Source: Rhodanobacter thiooxydans
GTDB taxonomy: Bacteria > Pseudomonadota > Gammaproteobacteria > Xanthomonadales > Rhodanobacteraceae
Reading direction: 5' to 3'
DNA: 64,000 nucleotides
Assembly: GCF_021545845.1 (NCBI RefSeq)
Contig: NZ_CP088923.1
Location: 3,906,001 to 3,970,000 of the forward strand
The notes below the pieces were generated by a model that saw nothing but the letters and a program-made list of their open reading frames with translations, was not told where the DNA came from and did not search any database. A program made the position numbers and the translations under genes. Shown here one piece after another: positions 24,753 through 35,196 of this stretch (within the stretch, counting starts at the first letter, position 1; every line of letters starts with the position of its first letter).

Positions 24753-27062
24753 CTAGAACGGCAGATTCAAACCCGGGTCGACGGCCAGCAGCTGCTGGCG
24801 GAACACCTGCTGGATCCGCTTCAGCGCCGCCGCGTCGTCCGCCTCGAAGCGCAACACCAGCACCGGGGTGGTGTTCGACGCGCGCACCAGGCCCCAGCCG
24901 TCCGGCCAGTCCGCGCGCACACCGTCGATGGTGATCAGGCTGGCGTCCTCGAAGTTCGCCTGCTGGCGCAGCCGATCCATGAAGCGGTAGTGCTCGCCCT
25001 CGGCCAGCTCGACCTTCAGCTCGGGCGTGGAGACGCTCTTCGGCAGCGTGGCGAAGATCTGCTCGGCGCTGCGCCCCTGCAGGTCGCCGGCGAGGATCTC
25101 CAGCAGCCGCGCAGCGGCGTAGATGCCGTCGTCGAAGCCGTACCAGCGCTCCTTGAAGAAGAAGTGCCCGCTCATCTCGCCGGCCAACTCGGCGCCGGTC
25201 TCGCGCATCTTCGCCTTGATCAGCGAGTGCCCGGTGCGCCACATCAGCGGGCTGCCGCCGGCGTCGAGGATCTGCCCCTTCAGGTGGCTGGTGCATTTCA
25301 CGTCGTAGATCACCGTGGCGCCGGGCTGGCGCGACAGCACGTCGCGCGCGAACAGCATCAGCAGGCGGTCCGGGTAGACGATCTCGCCGGAGCGGGTGAC
25401 CACGCCGAGGCGGTCGCCGTCGCCGTCGAAGGCCAGGCCGAGATCGGCGCCGCTGCTCTTCACGGCGAGGATCAGGTCCTGCAGGTTGTGCGGGTCGGAC
25501 GGGTCCGGGTGATGGTTCGGGAAGTTGCCATCGACGTCGCAGTACAGCGGCACCACCTCGCAGCCGACGCCTTCCAGCACCTGCGGCGCGATCGCGCCGG
25601 GAATGCCGTTGCCGCAATCCACCACCACCTTCAGGCGGCGCTCGGCGAGCACGTCGGAAACGATCTTCTCGATGTAGTCCGGGGCCACGTCGACCTGGCG
25701 CAGACCACCGCCGCCGCCGCTGGCCAGCGCGCCATCGGCGATGCGCTGGTACAGGTCCTGGATCGCCCCTTCGGCCAGCGTCTGGCCGCCGACCACGATC
25801 TTGAAGCCGTTGTAGTCCGGCGGATTGTGGCTGCCAGTGACCGCCACGCCACAGCCGGTGTTGAAGCGGTAGGTGGCGTAGTACACCACCGGCGTCGGCA
25901 CCGCGCCGATATCGATCACGTCCACGCCGGCTTCGCGCAGGCCGTTGGCCAGCGCGGCGGCCAGCTCCGGCCCGGACAGGCGGCCGTCGCGCCCGACCAC
26001 GATCTCGCGCAGGCCCTTCTCGGCCATCAGTGTGCCGATCGACTGGCCGAGCGCATGCGCCACGTCCGCGTTCAGCGTCTTGCCGACCACGCCGCGCACG
26101 TCGTAGGCGCGGAAGATGCTCAAATCCACGCCGACCACCGCCGTAACCGGCGGCTCCGACGGTTCCGATGGCTTGGCCCGGGCCGGTGCACTCCGCCGCG
26201 CCGGTAGCGGCACGTCGGCTTCCGCGACCACCGGCTGCGCTTTCCAGCGCTGGCGCAGGCGCAGCAGATAGATGCCGCCGCCGAGGCCGAACACCGCCAG
26301 CAGTCCGCTCAGCAGCCACCAGCGCGGCAGCACGATGAACGCGCCGGGCAGGCCGGCGCCGACGCTGAACGCGCTGCCTGCGACCGGCTTGCCGGCTTCC
26401 TCGGCCTCGGCCGAACTGGTGCCATGCGAGAGCAGTTGCACGTAACCGCGGTCGTCACCCTGGCGCAGGTCGAGCCGGCCACCGGCCGGCGAAATCGCGT
26501 CGAAGCGCTGGCGCAGCGGCGCAAACGGCAGCTCGACCCAGGCCCAGGCCTGGGCCTGCTGCGGCGGGCCCAGCGGAATCACCAGGCTGAGCCGGCGGTC
26601 GCCGTTGCCGTAGGAGACGCTTTGCACCGGCGGCACGCCGTTCGCGCTCTGCGCGGCCATCAGCTGCGCCGCCTTGGCGTAGCCGAACTCGCGATAATTG
26701 GCCTTGAGCACCTCGGTGAGGTCGCCGCTGTACAGCTCCAGCTTCTTCGCCTGCGGCAACTGCTGGCGCAGCGCCGCGGCGGATTGCGCCGGGTCGCTCA
26801 GCAAGGTCGCCGGGTCCACGCCGGCCAGCACTTTTTCGACCGCGCCACGTTGGCTGGCGATCTCCGCCGTCAACGCCTGCACCGCCTCGTCCTGGGCCTG
26901 GTGCACGCGGCGCACCGCATTGCCCTCGCCGGCAATCAGCCAGGTTTGCCAGGCGCAGAACAGCCCCAGCAGCAGCAGCGCGGTACCGCCGGCCAGCGGC
27001 AGCAGGTCACGCCAGTCGACGCGCAGGTTGCGCAGCCGTTCGTTCGCGATGTTCAACACCAT
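24753..27062 (-). CDS. algC: Phosphomannomutase/phosphoglucomutase AlgC with N-terminal membrane-anchored sensor-like domain
   Basis: 769 aa. The C-terminal ~460 residues are a complete alpha-phosphohexomutase: phosphoserine loop TGSHNPPDYN (Ser about 411), metal loop DGDGDRLG, sugar loop GEMSGH and phosphate loop ASNTTP. It interconverts mannose or glucose 1- and 6-phosphates for LPS and exopolysaccharide. The first ~300 residues are an extension with two membrane spans (about 22-44 and 245-268) enclosing a ~200-residue periplasmic domain. Long AlgC forms are known in pseudomonads and xanthomonads. Lies 56 bp after dut. Confidence 0.93.
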   Translation of the reverse strand: MVLNIANERLRNLRVDWRDLLPLAGGTALLLLGLFCAWQTWLIAGEGNAVRRVHQAQDEAVQALTAEIASQRGAVEKVLAGVDPATLLSDPAQSAAALRQQLPQAKKLELYSGDLTEVLKANYREFGYAKAAQLMAAQSANGVPPVQSVSYGNGDRRLSLVIPLGPPQQAQAWAWVELPFAPLRQRFDAISPAGGRLDLRQGDDRGYVQLLSHGTSSAEAEEAGKPVAGSAFSVGAGLPGAFIVLPRWWLLSGLLAVFGLGGGIYLLRLRQRWKAQPVVAEADVPLPARRSAPARAKPSEPSEPPVTAVVGVDLSIFRAYDVRGVVGKTLNADVAHALGQSIGTLMAEKGLREIVVGRDGRLSGPELAAALANGLREAGVDVIDIGAVPTPVVYYATYRFNTGCGVAVTGSHNPPDYNGFKIVVGGQTLAEGAIQDLYQRIADGALASGGGGGLRQVDVAPDYIEKIVSDVLAERRLKVVVDCGNGIPGAIAPQVLEGVGCEVVPLYCDVDGNFPNHHPDPSDPHNLQDLILAVKSSGADLGLAFDGDGDRLGVVTRSGEIVYPDRLLMLFARDVLSRQPGATVIYDVKCTSHLKGQILDAGGSPLMWRTGHSLIKAKMRETGAELAGEMSGHFFFKERWYGFDDGIYAAARLLEILAGDLQGRSAEQIFATLPKSVSTPELKVELAEGEHYRFMDRLRQQANFEDASLITIDGVRADWPDGWGLVRASNTTPVLVLRFEADDAAALKRIQQVFRQQLLAVDPGLNLPF

Positions 27063-27118
27063 ACCGCCCCCGCGGCCGTCACTGCGTGCGGCCCGGGCGC
27101 CCGGGCCGACCTCGCTGG

Positions 27119-27577
27119 TTATTGGATACCGGTCGAGCCGAACCCACCGCCGCCGCGCTCGCTGGGCGCGAAATCGGCCACCACCTTCAGTTGCGCCTGC
27201 GCCACCGGCACCAGCAGCAGTTGGGCGATGCGATCGCCCACCGCGATGGTGTACGGCTGGCTGCCGCGATTCCAGCATGAAATCATCAACGGCCCCTGGT
27301 AGTCGGCGTCGATCACTCCGACCAGGTTGCCCATCACCAGGCCGTGTTTGTGGCCCAGCCCGGAGCGCGGCACGATCAGCGCGCACCAGCCGGGATCGCC
27401 GATGTGGATCGCGATGCCGCTGGGCACCAGCGCGCTTTCGCCCGGCTGCAAGGTCAGCGGCTGCTGCAGCGCGGCACGCAGGTCCATGCCGGCGCTGCCT
27501 GGCGTGGCGGTCTGCGGCAGCGGAATGCCGTCGCCCAGGCGCGGGTCGAGGATCTTCAGCTCGACGTCGATCGTCAT
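27119..27577 (-). CDS. dut: dUTP diphosphatase
   Basis: 152 aa trimeric dUTPase. All five motifs are visible: [38 protein letters not shown] and the C-terminal arm [10 protein letters not shown]. It removes dUTP and supplies dUMP for thymidylate. The ATG overlaps the coaBC stop (ATGA). Confidence 0.98.
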   Translation of the reverse strand: MTIDVELKILDPRLGDGIPLPQTATPGSAGMDLRAALQQPLTLQPGESALVPSGIAIHIGDPGWCALIVPRSGLGHKHGLVMGNLVGVIDADYQGPLMISCWNRGSQPYTIAVGDRIAQLLLVPVAQAQLKVVADFAPSERGGGGFGSTGIQ

Positions 27578-28779
27578 CCGCGCGTCGCCCGGTAGCGTTC
27601 GGCCACGCGGGCCACCAGCTGCCGCGCCAGCTCCGATTTTTCCGCCCGCGGCAACTCGACCGCACCGTCGGCCCAGTACAGGGTCAACGCATTGTCGGCC
27701 GCCTCGAAACCGAGGCCGCCACCCACCTGGTTCGCCGCAATCATGTCCAGACCCTTGTGGCGCAGCTTGCCCTGCGCATAGCTCGCCACATCATGCGTCT
27801 CCGCGGCGAATCCGACCAGGAACGGATGCGCGGTTTGCGCCGAGAGGGTGGCCAGGATGTCCGGATTCTCGGTCAGGCGCAGCACCAGCTCGCCGCCATC
27901 GTGCTTCTTCAGCTTCCGCGTGGCGACCTCCTGTGGGCGGTAGTCGCCGACCGCCGCTGCACCGATGTAGATGTCCGCCTGCGCCGCCGCATGCAGCACC
28001 GCCGCATGCATCTGCGCCGCGCTGCGTACGTCGATGCGCTGCGCCACGCCCGGCGGCGTGGCCAGGCTCACCGGCCCGGCCACCAGGCTCACCTCGGCGC
28101 CGGCCTGCGCGGCGGCCTCGGCTACCGCAAAGCCCATCTTCCCCGAGCTGCGGTTGCCGATAAAGCGCACTGGGTCGATGTCCTCATAGGTCGGGCCAGC
28201 GCTGATCAGCACGCGCAGCCCGGCCAGCTCGCGCTCGCCGAACGAGGCGACCAGCGCATCGCGCAGTTCGTGCGGCTCCAGCATGCGGCCGCTGCCGACG
28301 TCACCGCAGGCCTGGTCGCCCACTGCCGGCCCGAGGATCTGCGCGCCGTGCCGGCGCAGCATGGTGAGATTGGCCTGCACCGCCGGGTGCGCCCACATCT
28401 GCTGGTTCATCGCCGGCGCCAGATACAGCGGCGCAGCGCTGGCCAGGCACAGCGTGGTCAACAAATCGTCGGCCAGACCATGTGCCAGCCGCGCCAGCAG
28501 ATCGGCGCTGGCCGGCGCCACCAGGATGCGTTCGGCCCAACGTGCCAGTTCGATGTGGCCCATCGCCGCCTCGGCCTGCGCATCCCACAGGCTGATCCGC
28601 ACCGGCTGGCCGGACAGCGCCTGGAAGGTGGTCGGGCTGACGAAGCGGGTGGCGCCCTCGGTCATCACCACGCGCACCTGGGCACCGAGATCGCGCAGGC
28701 GGCGAACCAGTTCGCAAGACTTGTAGGCGGCGATGCCGCCCGACACTCCGAGCAGAATGCGGCGTTGGGCAAGACTCAT
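27574..28779 (-). CDS. coaBC: Bifunctional phosphopantothenoylcysteine decarboxylase / phosphopantothenate-cysteine ligase
   Basis: 401 aa, CoA biosynthesis. The N-terminal CoaC flavoprotein half has [11 protein letters not shown], and PAMNQQMW and [14 protein letters not shown] are its substrate-binding regions. The C-terminal CoaB half has [30 protein letters not shown] and the KLKK signature. Start chosen at [15 protein letters not shown], where the family begins. Divergent from radC with 95 bp between starts. Confidence 0.97.
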   Translation of the reverse strand: MSLAQRRILLGVSGGIAAYKSCELVRRLRDLGAQVRVVMTEGATRFVSPTTFQALSGQPVRISLWDAQAEAAMGHIELARWAERILVAPASADLLARLAHGLADDLLTTLCLASAAPLYLAPAMNQQMWAHPAVQANLTMLRRHGAQILGPAVGDQACGDVGSGRMLEPHELRDALVASFGERELAGLRVLISAGPTYEDIDPVRFIGNRSSGKMGFAVAEAAAQAGAEVSLVAGPVSLATPPGVAQRIDVRSAAQMHAAVLHAAAQADIYIGAAAVGDYRPQEVATRKLKKHDGGELVLRLTENPDILATLSAQTAHPFLVGFAAETHDVASYAQGKLRHKGLDMIAANQVGGGLGFEAADNALTLYWADGAVELPRAEKSELARQLVARVAERYRATRG

Positions 28780-28874
28780 GTAAGGCGGGCCTGACAATCG
28801 GCAGTAGCCTAGCTTACCGGATTCACCCGCGCGCACCGCTGCCCGCCCCGCACGCCGTGCGGCAAGCTGGGCAC

Positions 28875-29546
28875 ATGAGCATCCGCGACTGGCCCGAAGG
28901 CGAACGCCCCCGCGAAAAGCTGCTGGCGCGCGGCAGCGCCGCGCTGTCCGATGCCGAGCTGCTGGCGGTGCTGCTGGGCAACGGCAGCCGCGGCAAGGAC
29001 GCACTGGCGCTGGGCCGCGAACTGCTGGCGCACGCCGGCAGCCTGGGCGCGCTGCTGGCCCGGCCCGAGCAGGCGATCCACGTCGACGGCCTGGGTCCGG
29101 CCAAGCGCACGCGGATCGCCGCCGCGCTGGAACTGGCCCGGCGCAGCCTGGCCGAGCAGTTGCAGGAACTGCCCAGCCTGGGCAACCCGCGCGACAGCGG
29201 CGACTACCTGCGCGCACGCCTGCGCCACCTGCCGTATGAGGTGTTCGGCTGCCTGTACCTGGACAACCGCCATCGCGTGCTGGCGTTCGAGGAGCTGTTC
29301 CGCGGCACCGTCGACGGCGCCAGCGTGCATCCGCGCGAAGTGGTCCGTGCGTGCCTGCAGCACAACGCCTGCGCGGTGATCTTTGCCCACAACCACCCTT
29401 CCGGCGTGGCCGAACCCAGCGCCGCCGACCGCACCATCACCCACGAGTTGCGCGACGCCCTGCAGCTGGTCGGCGTGCGCGTGCTCGACCACCTGGTGAT
29501 CGGCAGCGGCGAGCCGGTGTCGATGGCGGCGCGCGGCCTGCTCTGA
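28875..29546 (+). CDS. radC: RadC-family JAB/MPN protein
   Basis: 223 aa, the standard length. An N-terminal helix-hairpin-helix-like region (about residues 1-100) precedes a JAB1/MPN-like metalloprotease domain with the motif HNHPSG and downstream S/D ligands (LDHLVIGSGEPVSM). The older DNA-repair role is not supported for the family; its activity is unknown. ATG at 28875 matches conserved MSIRDWPEGERPREKL. Confidence 0.95.
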   Translation: MSIRDWPEGERPREKLLARGSAALSDAELLAVLLGNGSRGKDALALGRELLAHAGSLGALLARPEQAIHVDGLGPAKRTRIAAALELARRSLAEQLQELPSLGNPRDSGDYLRARLRHLPYEVFGCLYLDNRHRVLAFEELFRGTVDGASVHPREVVRACLQHNACAVIFAHNHPSGVAEPSAADRTITHELRDALQLVGVRVLDHLVIGSGEPVSMAARGLL

Positions 29547-29562
29547 GATCAGCCTCCCGGAC

Positions 29563-29590
29563 AAAAAAACGGCGTGGCAAGAGCCACGCC
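29563..29590 (-). terminator. Minus-strand intrinsic terminator with no annotated gene upstream
   Basis: GGCGTGGC / GCCACGCC stem with a 4-nt loop, followed on the minus strand by seven T. The plus strand lacks a T tract, so it does not serve radC. Confidence 0.75.
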
Positions 29591-29720
29591 GCGAGGCCGA
29601 TTGGGGGAGGTGGGGAGAGCGGCATCCCCGGTTGCCATGTCATGGAGGGGAGTTCATGTCCTGGCTCGTTCAGTATCGCAATGCCGCATGACAATGCGGT
29701 GACACCAGTCACAGCTGCAG
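29563..29720 (-). ncRNA. Candidate small RNA ending at the orphan terminator
   Basis: The minus strand upstream of the orphan terminator carries C-rich single-strand candidates (CTCCCCTCC near 29650 and CCCCACCTCCCCC near 29610) that could pair with Shine-Dalgarno sequences. No coding frame here is convincing. The 5' end is unknown; TATAAG on the minus strand near 29740 is the nearest -10-like box but has no good -35. This is inference from the terminator and composition only. Confidence 0.3.
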
Positions 29721-29742
29721 GCATCGCCCGGACCGCGCCAAC

Positions 29743-29914
29743 TTATACACAAAATGGCGATACCGGCACTTGCCGGGTCTATCGTGCATGCACTCGAGAT
29801 GAGTATCGCAACTTGTTGGTACACAAGATAAATTTCTTGCGACATGCCGATGCGGGGCCGCTCGCCGCCTGGAGCCAGTCGCGAGCTGCGGCTTTCCCCA
29901 CAGACTTATCCACA
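29743..29914 (+). promoter_or_regulatory. Two consensus DnaA-box matches in the radC-argS gap
   Basis: TTATACACA at 29743-29751 and TTATCCACA at 29906-29914 both match TTATNCACA exactly and point the same way. Between them lies an A/T-richer stretch with the imperfect palindrome CTTGTTGGTACACAAG (29811-29827 area). The rest of 29547-30054 (508 bp) holds no gene apart from the candidate small RNA. Binding by DnaA is inferred only. Confidence 0.4.
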
Positions 29915-30054
29915 GCCCGGTTCGCCGCGGTGCGTCAAAATTCCGGCGCGCCCCCGAAGCTTCCGCCGGCCGGTGCCACAGGCATTCAGGCGCGCGTTTC
30001 GCCGGCAGACGGGTCTGTTAGGATTGCCGGTTCCATCACGAAACCGGCCCCACC

Positions 30055-31743
30055 GTGAAAGAACCGCTGCGCGAACTGGTGCTGCAGGCGATCCAGGCCC
30101 TGCGGGACGCCGCCACCCTGCCTACCGACCTCAGCCTGCCCGGCTTCGTGATCGAGCGCGCGCGCAGCCGCGAACACGGCGATTTCGCCAGCAACGTGGC
30201 GATGCTGCTGGCCAAGCCGGCGCGCGCCAAGCCGCGCGAACTGGCCGAGAAACTGGTCGCCGCACTGCCGGCCAACACGCTGGTGGAGAAAGTCGAGATC
30301 GCCGGCCCCGGCTTCATCAATTTCTTTCTCGCGCCGGGCGCCTACCACGCCGAAGTGCGCCGGATCCTGGCCGAAGGCGACGCCTACGGCCGCAGCACCA
30401 GCGGCGGCGGCAAGACCGTCGGCGTGGAGTTCGTTTCGGCCAACCCGACCGGCCCGCTGCACGTGGGCCATGGCCGCGCCGCGGCGATCGGCGATTGCCT
30501 GAGCCGGCTGCTCGGCGCCAGCGGCTGGAACGTGCGGCGCGAGTTCTACTACAACGACGCCGGCGTGCAGATCGCCAACCTGGCGACCTCGGTGCAGGCG
30601 CGCGCGCACGGGATCACGCCGGATGACAGCAACTGGCCGGAGAACGGCTACCGCGGCGACTACATCGCCGAGGTGGCGCGCGCCTATCTCGATCGCGAGT
30701 CGGTGGTCGCCGACGGCGAGACGGTCACTGGCGCCGGCGACGTGGACGATCTCGACGCGATCCGCCACTTCGCCGTGGCCTATCTGCGCCGCGAGCAGGA
30801 TCTGGACCTGCAGGCGTTCGGCGTAGGCTTCGACACCTATTTCCTCGAATCGTCGCTGTACACCGACGGCAAGGTGGAGGAGACCGTGCGCGAGTTGGTC
30901 GCGCACGGCCACACCTACGAGGACGGCGGCGCGCTATGGCTGCGCACCACCGATTTCGGCGACGACAAGGACCGCGTGATGCGCAAGTCCGACGGCACCT
31001 ACACCTACTTCCTGCCGGACGTGGCCTACCATCTCAGCAAATGGCAGCGCGGCTACGAACGCGCGATCACCGAGCTGGGTTCGGACCATCACGGCTCGCT
31101 GGCCCGCGTGAAGGCCGGCCTGCAGGCGCTCGATTGCGGCATCCCCAAGGGCTGGCCGGAGTACGTGCTGCACCAGATGGTGACGGTGATGAAGGGCGGC
31201 GAGGAGGTGAAGATCTCCAAGCGCGCCGGCAGTTACGTCACCCTGCGCGACCTGATCGACGAGGTCGGCAAGGACGCCACGCGCTACTTCCTGATCTCGC
31301 GCAAGAGCGACTCGCAGCTGGTGTTCGACATCGACCTGGCCCGCTCACAATCGAACGACAACCCGGTCTACTACATCCAGTACGCGCACGCCCGCGTGTG
31401 CAGCGTGCTGCGCCAGGCGCCGGAGAAAGGCTACGCGGTCGACCTCAACGCCGGCCTCGCCCAGCTCGACCGGCTGGACAACGAGCACGAGCAGATCCTG
31501 CTGACCGAATTGTCCAAGTACCCTGAACTGGTCGAGGCGGCGGCGGCGAACCTGGAGCCGCACCTGGTCGCGGCGTGGCTGCGCGAACTGGCCAACGCGT
31601 TCCACACCTACTACAACTCGCACCAGTTCCTGGTCGAGGACGCCGGCTTGCGCAACGCACGGCTGGCGCTGGTGGTGGCGACCCGCCAGGTGTTGAAGAA
31701 TGGGCTGGATTTGCTGGGCCTCGGCGCCCCGGAGAAGATGTAA
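30055..31743 (+). CDS. argS: Arginyl-tRNA synthetase
   Basis: 562 aa class I synthetase with a GTG start ([14 protein letters not shown]). The N-terminal Add1 domain is followed by the catalytic core with [16 protein letters not shown] (HVGH at residues 136-139) and the KMSK-equivalent KISKRAG, then the DALR anticodon-binding domain ([10 protein letters not shown] onward). The stop overlaps the next start as TAATG. Confidence 0.97.
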   Translation: MKEPLRELVLQAIQALRDAATLPTDLSLPGFVIERARSREHGDFASNVAMLLAKPARAKPRELAEKLVAALPANTLVEKVEIAGPGFINFFLAPGAYHAEVRRILAEGDAYGRSTSGGGKTVGVEFVSANPTGPLHVGHGRAAAIGDCLSRLLGASGWNVRREFYYNDAGVQIANLATSVQARAHGITPDDSNWPENGYRGDYIAEVARAYLDRESVVADGETVTGAGDVDDLDAIRHFAVAYLRREQDLDLQAFGVGFDTYFLESSLYTDGKVEETVRELVAHGHTYEDGGALWLRTTDFGDDKDRVMRKSDGTYTYFLPDVAYHLSKWQRGYERAITELGSDHHGSLARVKAGLQALDCGIPKGWPEYVLHQMVTVMKGGEEVKISKRAGSYVTLRDLIDEVGKDATRYFLISRKSDSQLVFDIDLARSQSNDNPVYYIQYAHARVCSVLRQAPEKGYAVDLNAGLAQLDRLDNEHEQILLTELSKYPELVEAAAANLEPHLVAAWLRELANAFHTYYNSHQFLVEDAGLRNARLALVVATRQVLKNGLDLLGLGAPEKM

Positions 31744-32438
31744 TGGCAGCACGCAAGGGCAGGGGCCGGCAGGCCGTGCGCAACGGCAGCAACGGGTTCC
31801 CGGGCTGGGGTTACGCGGTGATCGGCCTGATCGCCGGCGCGATCCTGATGGCGGTGATGCTGCGCGGCAGCCTGCTCACCAGCCTGCGCAAGGCCGACGG
31901 CCCGCAGGCAAATCCGCAGGCTACCGCCGAGCGCGGCAGTGCGCCCGGCGTACTCGAAGCGGGCAACGACAATGCGCCGAAGAAGCCGCAGTTCGACTTC
32001 TACTCAGTGCTGTCGGAGAAGGAGGTGCGCATCCCCGATGCCGAGATCAGCGCGCAGGCGCGCATCGAGCAGCAGAAGCAGCAGGCCGCCCAGTTGCAGG
32101 CGCAGCAGGCGGCACCGGCCGCAGTACCGGCGAACGCACCGCAGGCGGTCACCCAGGACGTTACCGCCGCACCAGCCAGCGCGGTGCCGCAACCGGCCTC
32201 CAGCAGCGGCTACCTGTTGCAGGTCGGCGCGTTCCCGAACGCCGCCGACGCCGAGACGCTGAAGGCGAAACTTGCGCTGCAGGGCTTCGTGGCCAACGTG
32301 CAGTCGGTCAGCATCGGCGGGCAGACCTACAACCGCGTGCGGCTGGGGCCGTTCCGCTCGGCCACCGAGCTGGAATCGACCAAGCAGCGCCTGGCCGGCG
32401 CCGGCATCAACGCGATCGCGCTGAAGGAAGGCCGTTGA
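31743..32438 (+). CDS. SPOR-domain protein (FtsN-like)
   Basis: 231 aa bitopic inner-membrane protein. A short basic cytoplasmic N-terminus, one span at about residues 21-42 (YAVIGLIAGAILMAVML), a Gln/Ala/Pro-rich periplasmic linker and a C-terminal SPOR domain (about 155-231, YLLQVGAFPNAADAETLKAK) that binds septal peptidoglycan. The argS-SPOR arrangement is the usual FtsN-like locus in gammaproteobacteria. Whether it is the essential divisome activator cannot be told from sequence. Confidence 0.9.
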   Translation: MAARKGRGRQAVRNGSNGFPGWGYAVIGLIAGAILMAVMLRGSLLTSLRKADGPQANPQATAERGSAPGVLEAGNDNAPKKPQFDFYSVLSEKEVRIPDAEISAQARIEQQKQQAAQLQAQQAAPAAVPANAPQAVTQDVTAAPASAVPQPASSSGYLLQVGAFPNAADAETLKAKLALQGFVANVQSVSIGGQTYNRVRLGPFRSATELESTKQRLAGAGINAIALKEGR

Positions 32439-32469
32439 GCCACCCTTTTCTCCCACTGAACTTCCGCCC

Positions 32470-33225
32470 ATGACCACCAAGACCGCCTGGATCACCGGCG
32501 CCACCTCCGGGTTCGGCGCCGCCGCCGTGGAACGCTTCGTGGCCGGCGGCTGGCGGGTGATCGCCAGCGGTCGGCGCATGGAACGGCTGCAGCAGCTGGT
32601 GGTGCGGCACGGCGCCGGGCGCGTGCACGCGGCGGCGTTCGACATGCGCGACGCGGCGGCGGTGCGGGCGGCGCATGCGGATCTGCCACCCGAGTTCGCC
32701 GGCATCGACCTGCTGGTCAACAATGCCGGCCTGGCGCTGGGCACCGCGCCGGCGCAGCAGGCCGACCTCGCGCAGTGGAAGCAGATGATCGACACCAACG
32801 TCACCGCGCTGGTGACGCTGACCCACCTGCTGCTGCCGCAGCTGGTTGCGCGCCGCGGCGCAATCGTCAACATCAGCTCGATCGCGGGCAGCTATGCCTA
32901 CCGCGGCGGCAACGTGTACGGCGGCACCAAGGCCTTCGTCACCCAGTTCTCGCAGAACCTGCGCGTGGACCTGCACGGCAGCGGCGTGCGCGTCACTTCC
33001 ATCGAGCCGGGCATGGCCGAGACCGAATTCACCGTGGTGCGCACCGGCGGCGACCAGGCCGCCTCCGACCAGCTCTACGCCGGCGCCCACCCGATCACGG
33101 CGGTCGACATCGCCGACACGATATGGTGGATCGCCAACCTGCCGCCGCACTTGGACGTCACGCGCCTGGAAATCATGCCGGTCAGCCAGTCGGCTGCCGG
33201 GCTGCAGGTGGCGCGGGACGCCTGA
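32470..33225 (+). CDS. Short-chain dehydrogenase/reductase (YdfG-like)
   Basis: 251 aa classical SDR. The NADP-binding GATSGFGAA is near residue 11, NNAG at about 85, and the catalytic Ser and YxxxK are in ISSIAGSYAYRGGNVYGGTK. The closest recognisable type is the serine/3-hydroxy acid dehydrogenase group that includes E. coli YdfG (family knowledge). It ends 7 bp from the convergent patatin gene. Substrate not known. Confidence 0.88.
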   Translation: MTTKTAWITGATSGFGAAAVERFVAGGWRVIASGRRMERLQQLVVRHGAGRVHAAAFDMRDAAAVRAAHADLPPEFAGIDLLVNNAGLALGTAPAQQADLAQWKQMIDTNVTALVTLTHLLLPQLVARRGAIVNISSIAGSYAYRGGNVYGGTKAFVTQFSQNLRVDLHGSGVRVTSIEPGMAETEFTVVRTGGDQAASDQLYAGAHPITAVDIADTIWWIANLPPHLDVTRLEIMPVSQSAAGLQVARDA

Positions 33226-33232
33226 CGGCGCT

Positions 33233-34414
33233 TCAACCCGCCTCGCCGCGATGCACGTCGTGCGTCACGAACGGACGGCCGGGATCGGGCGCGGCGAGCC
33301 ACTGCGGATGGGCCAGCGTGTGGCGCATGTCGTCCAGCCCGCTTTGCCAATGGCAACGCATGCTGGCGACGCTGAATTCGTAGTCCTTGAAGTGGCCTTC
33401 GTGCGGCCGGTTCCGGTAGATCAGGTGGATCACGTTGGTCAGCGCCTCGGCCGCGCGCGCTTCGGCATGGCGATACGCCGGGTCGTCGCGGCGTTCGGCC
33501 GGCACCAGCGCCATCACGTCGTGCAGCAGCCGGCGCTGTTCCTGCGTGCGGCGCATGAACTCGGTGACAAGCCGGGTGCGGCTGGAGTACTGGATCTCCT
33601 TGCTGCGCTCGGCCACGTCGGCGAGGTCGCGCGGCAGCGCGCCGCGGGCGCTCCACAGATCCACCTGGAACACCAGCGTGTCGCAGCCGGGGCGCTCGCT
33701 GAGCACTTCGTACAGTGGCGTGTTGGAGACCATGCCGCCGTCCCAGTAGAACTCGCCGTCGACCTCCACCGCGGGAAAGCCCGGCGGCAGCGCGCCGGAG
33801 GCCATGAAGTGCTCGGGGCGCAGGCGCTGCCGGCGATTGTCAAAGTAGGCGAAGTTGCCGCTGCGCACGTTCACCGCGCCGACCGCCACGCGCAGCGTGC
33901 GCGCGTCGTTGAGGCGGTCGAAATCAACCAGCCGCTCCAGCGTGGCGCGCAGCGGCGTGGTGTCGTACCAGCTGACGCTGCCCGGCGTGGCGTGCCCGCC
34001 CAGCAACGGCGGCGGCAGGCGCGGGTGGAAGAAGCCGGCCTGGCCCTCGGTCATCGCACGCCAGGCGGCCAGGCCACTCATCCCGTTGAGCCACGCCGTC
34101 GGCCACGCCACCGCGTCGAACCAGGGCAGTGCCGGCGTAGCCGGCCACAATGGCGGGCGGCAGATCGCCTCCCAGAACTCGCGCAGCCGTTCCACCCGCT
34201 GCCCGGGCGGGTTGCCGGCGATGATCGCCGCGTTCAGCGCACCGATCGAAATGCCGGCCAGCCGGGTCGGCTGCAGACCGGCTTCGTCCAGCGCCTCGAA
34301 CACGCCGGCCTGGTAAGCGCCAAGCGCGCCGCCGCCCTGCAGCACCAGCGCGATGGTGCGGTAGTCGCGGGCCACCCTCTCCGCCAGCGACGGCGCCGGG
34401 TCGGGATGGCTCAT
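33233..34414 (-). CDS. Patatin-like phospholipase
   Basis: 393 aa cytoplasmic lipid acyl hydrolase. The oxyanion loop [14 protein letters not shown], nucleophile elbow GISIGALNA and catalytic Asp in [10 protein letters not shown] form the Ser-Asp dyad. A C-terminal DUF3734-like region follows ([30 protein letters not shown]). Patatin next to 3-hydroxybutyrate dehydrogenase is a recurrent pair linked to polyhydroxybutyrate and lipid metabolism. The start overlaps the upstream stop (ATGA). Confidence 0.9.
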   Translation of the reverse strand: MSHPDPAPSLAERVARDYRTIALVLQGGGALGAYQAGVFEALDEAGLQPTRLAGISIGALNAAIIAGNPPGQRVERLREFWEAICRPPLWPATPALPWFDAVAWPTAWLNGMSGLAAWRAMTEGQAGFFHPRLPPPLLGGHATPGSVSWYDTTPLRATLERLVDFDRLNDARTLRVAVGAVNVRSGNFAYFDNRRQRLRPEHFMASGALPPGFPAVEVDGEFYWDGGMVSNTPLYEVLSERPGCDTLVFQVDLWSARGALPRDLADVAERSKEIQYSSRTRLVTEFMRRTQEQRRLLHDVMALVPAERRDDPAYRHAEARAAEALTNVIHLIYRNRPHEGHFKDYEFSVASMRCHWQSGLDDMRHTLAHPQWLAAPDPGRPFVTHDVHRGEAG

Positions 34415-35196
34415 TGCATGAACCAGCCGTGGCTGACCACGATCGACTGCCCGGTCAACGCGGCAGACGGGAAGGTGGCCAGGTACAGCGCGGTCTGCGC
34501 GATGTCCTCGACGGTGGTGAACACGCCGTCGACGGTGTCCTTCAGCATCACGTTGCGGATCACCTCGTCCTCCGAGATGCCCAGCTCTTTCGCCTGCTCG
34601 GGGATCTGCTTCTCCACCAGCGGCGTGCGCACGAAGCCAGGGCAGATCACGTGCGAGCGCACGTTGTGCGGCGCGCCTTCCTTGGCCAGCGTGCGGGCCA
34701 GGCCGAGCAGGCCGTGCTTGGCGGCCACGTAAGCGGACTTCAACTTCGACGCTTCGTGCGAATGCACCGAGCCCATGTAGATCACGATGCCGCCGCGGTC
34801 GCCCGGGTACATGTGCTTCAGCGCGGCCTTGGTGGTGAGGAAGCCGCCGTCGAGGTGGATCGCCAGCATCTTCTTCCAGTCGGCGAAGGCGAACTGGTCG
34901 ATCGGGTTGATGATCTGCACGCCGGCGTTGGAGATCAGGATGTCCAGATGGCCAAACGTGGCGACCACCTTGTCGGTACCGGCGTTGACCGCGTCCTCGC
35001 TGGTCACGTCCATCGCCACGCCGAGCGCCTTGCCGCCGGCGGCGTTGATCTGTGCGGCGACCGCATCGGCGGCCTGCTGGTTGATGTCGGCGATCGCCAC
35101 GCTGGCGCCGTTGCTTGCGTACAACTCCGCGATCGCCTTGCCCAGGCCACTCGCTGCGCCCGTGACCAGGGCCACCTTGCCGTTGAGACTGTTCAT
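34411..35196 (-). CDS. bdhA: 3-hydroxybutyrate dehydrogenase
   Basis: 261 aa SDR that oxidises (R)-3-hydroxybutyrate to acetoacetate with NAD. Motifs are [21 protein letters not shown], the catalytic Ser in [11 protein letters not shown] and Tyr/Lys in SAYVAAKHG. The [20 protein letters not shown] segment is diagnostic of the BDH family. AAGGAG lies upstream of the ATG. Coupled to the patatin gene by ATGA. Confidence 0.93.
   Translation of the reverse strand: MNSLNGKVALVTGAASGLGKAIAELYASNGASVAIADINQQAADAVAAQINAAGGKALGVAMDVTSEDAVNAGTDKVVATFGHLDILISNAGVQIINPIDQFAFADWKKMLAIHLDGGFLTTKAALKHMYPGDRGGIVIYMGSVHSHEASKLKSAYVAAKHGLLGLARTLAKEGAPHNVRSHVICPGFVRTPLVEKQIPEQAKELGISEDEVIRNVMLKDTVDGVFTTVEDIAQTALYLATFPSAALTGQSIVVSHGWFMQ

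Noticed and set aside
29743..29914. Chromosomal replication origin
   Set aside because: Only two DnaA boxes, no dnaA, dnaN, rpmH or gidA nearby and no clear unwinding element; kept only as possible DnaA sites.
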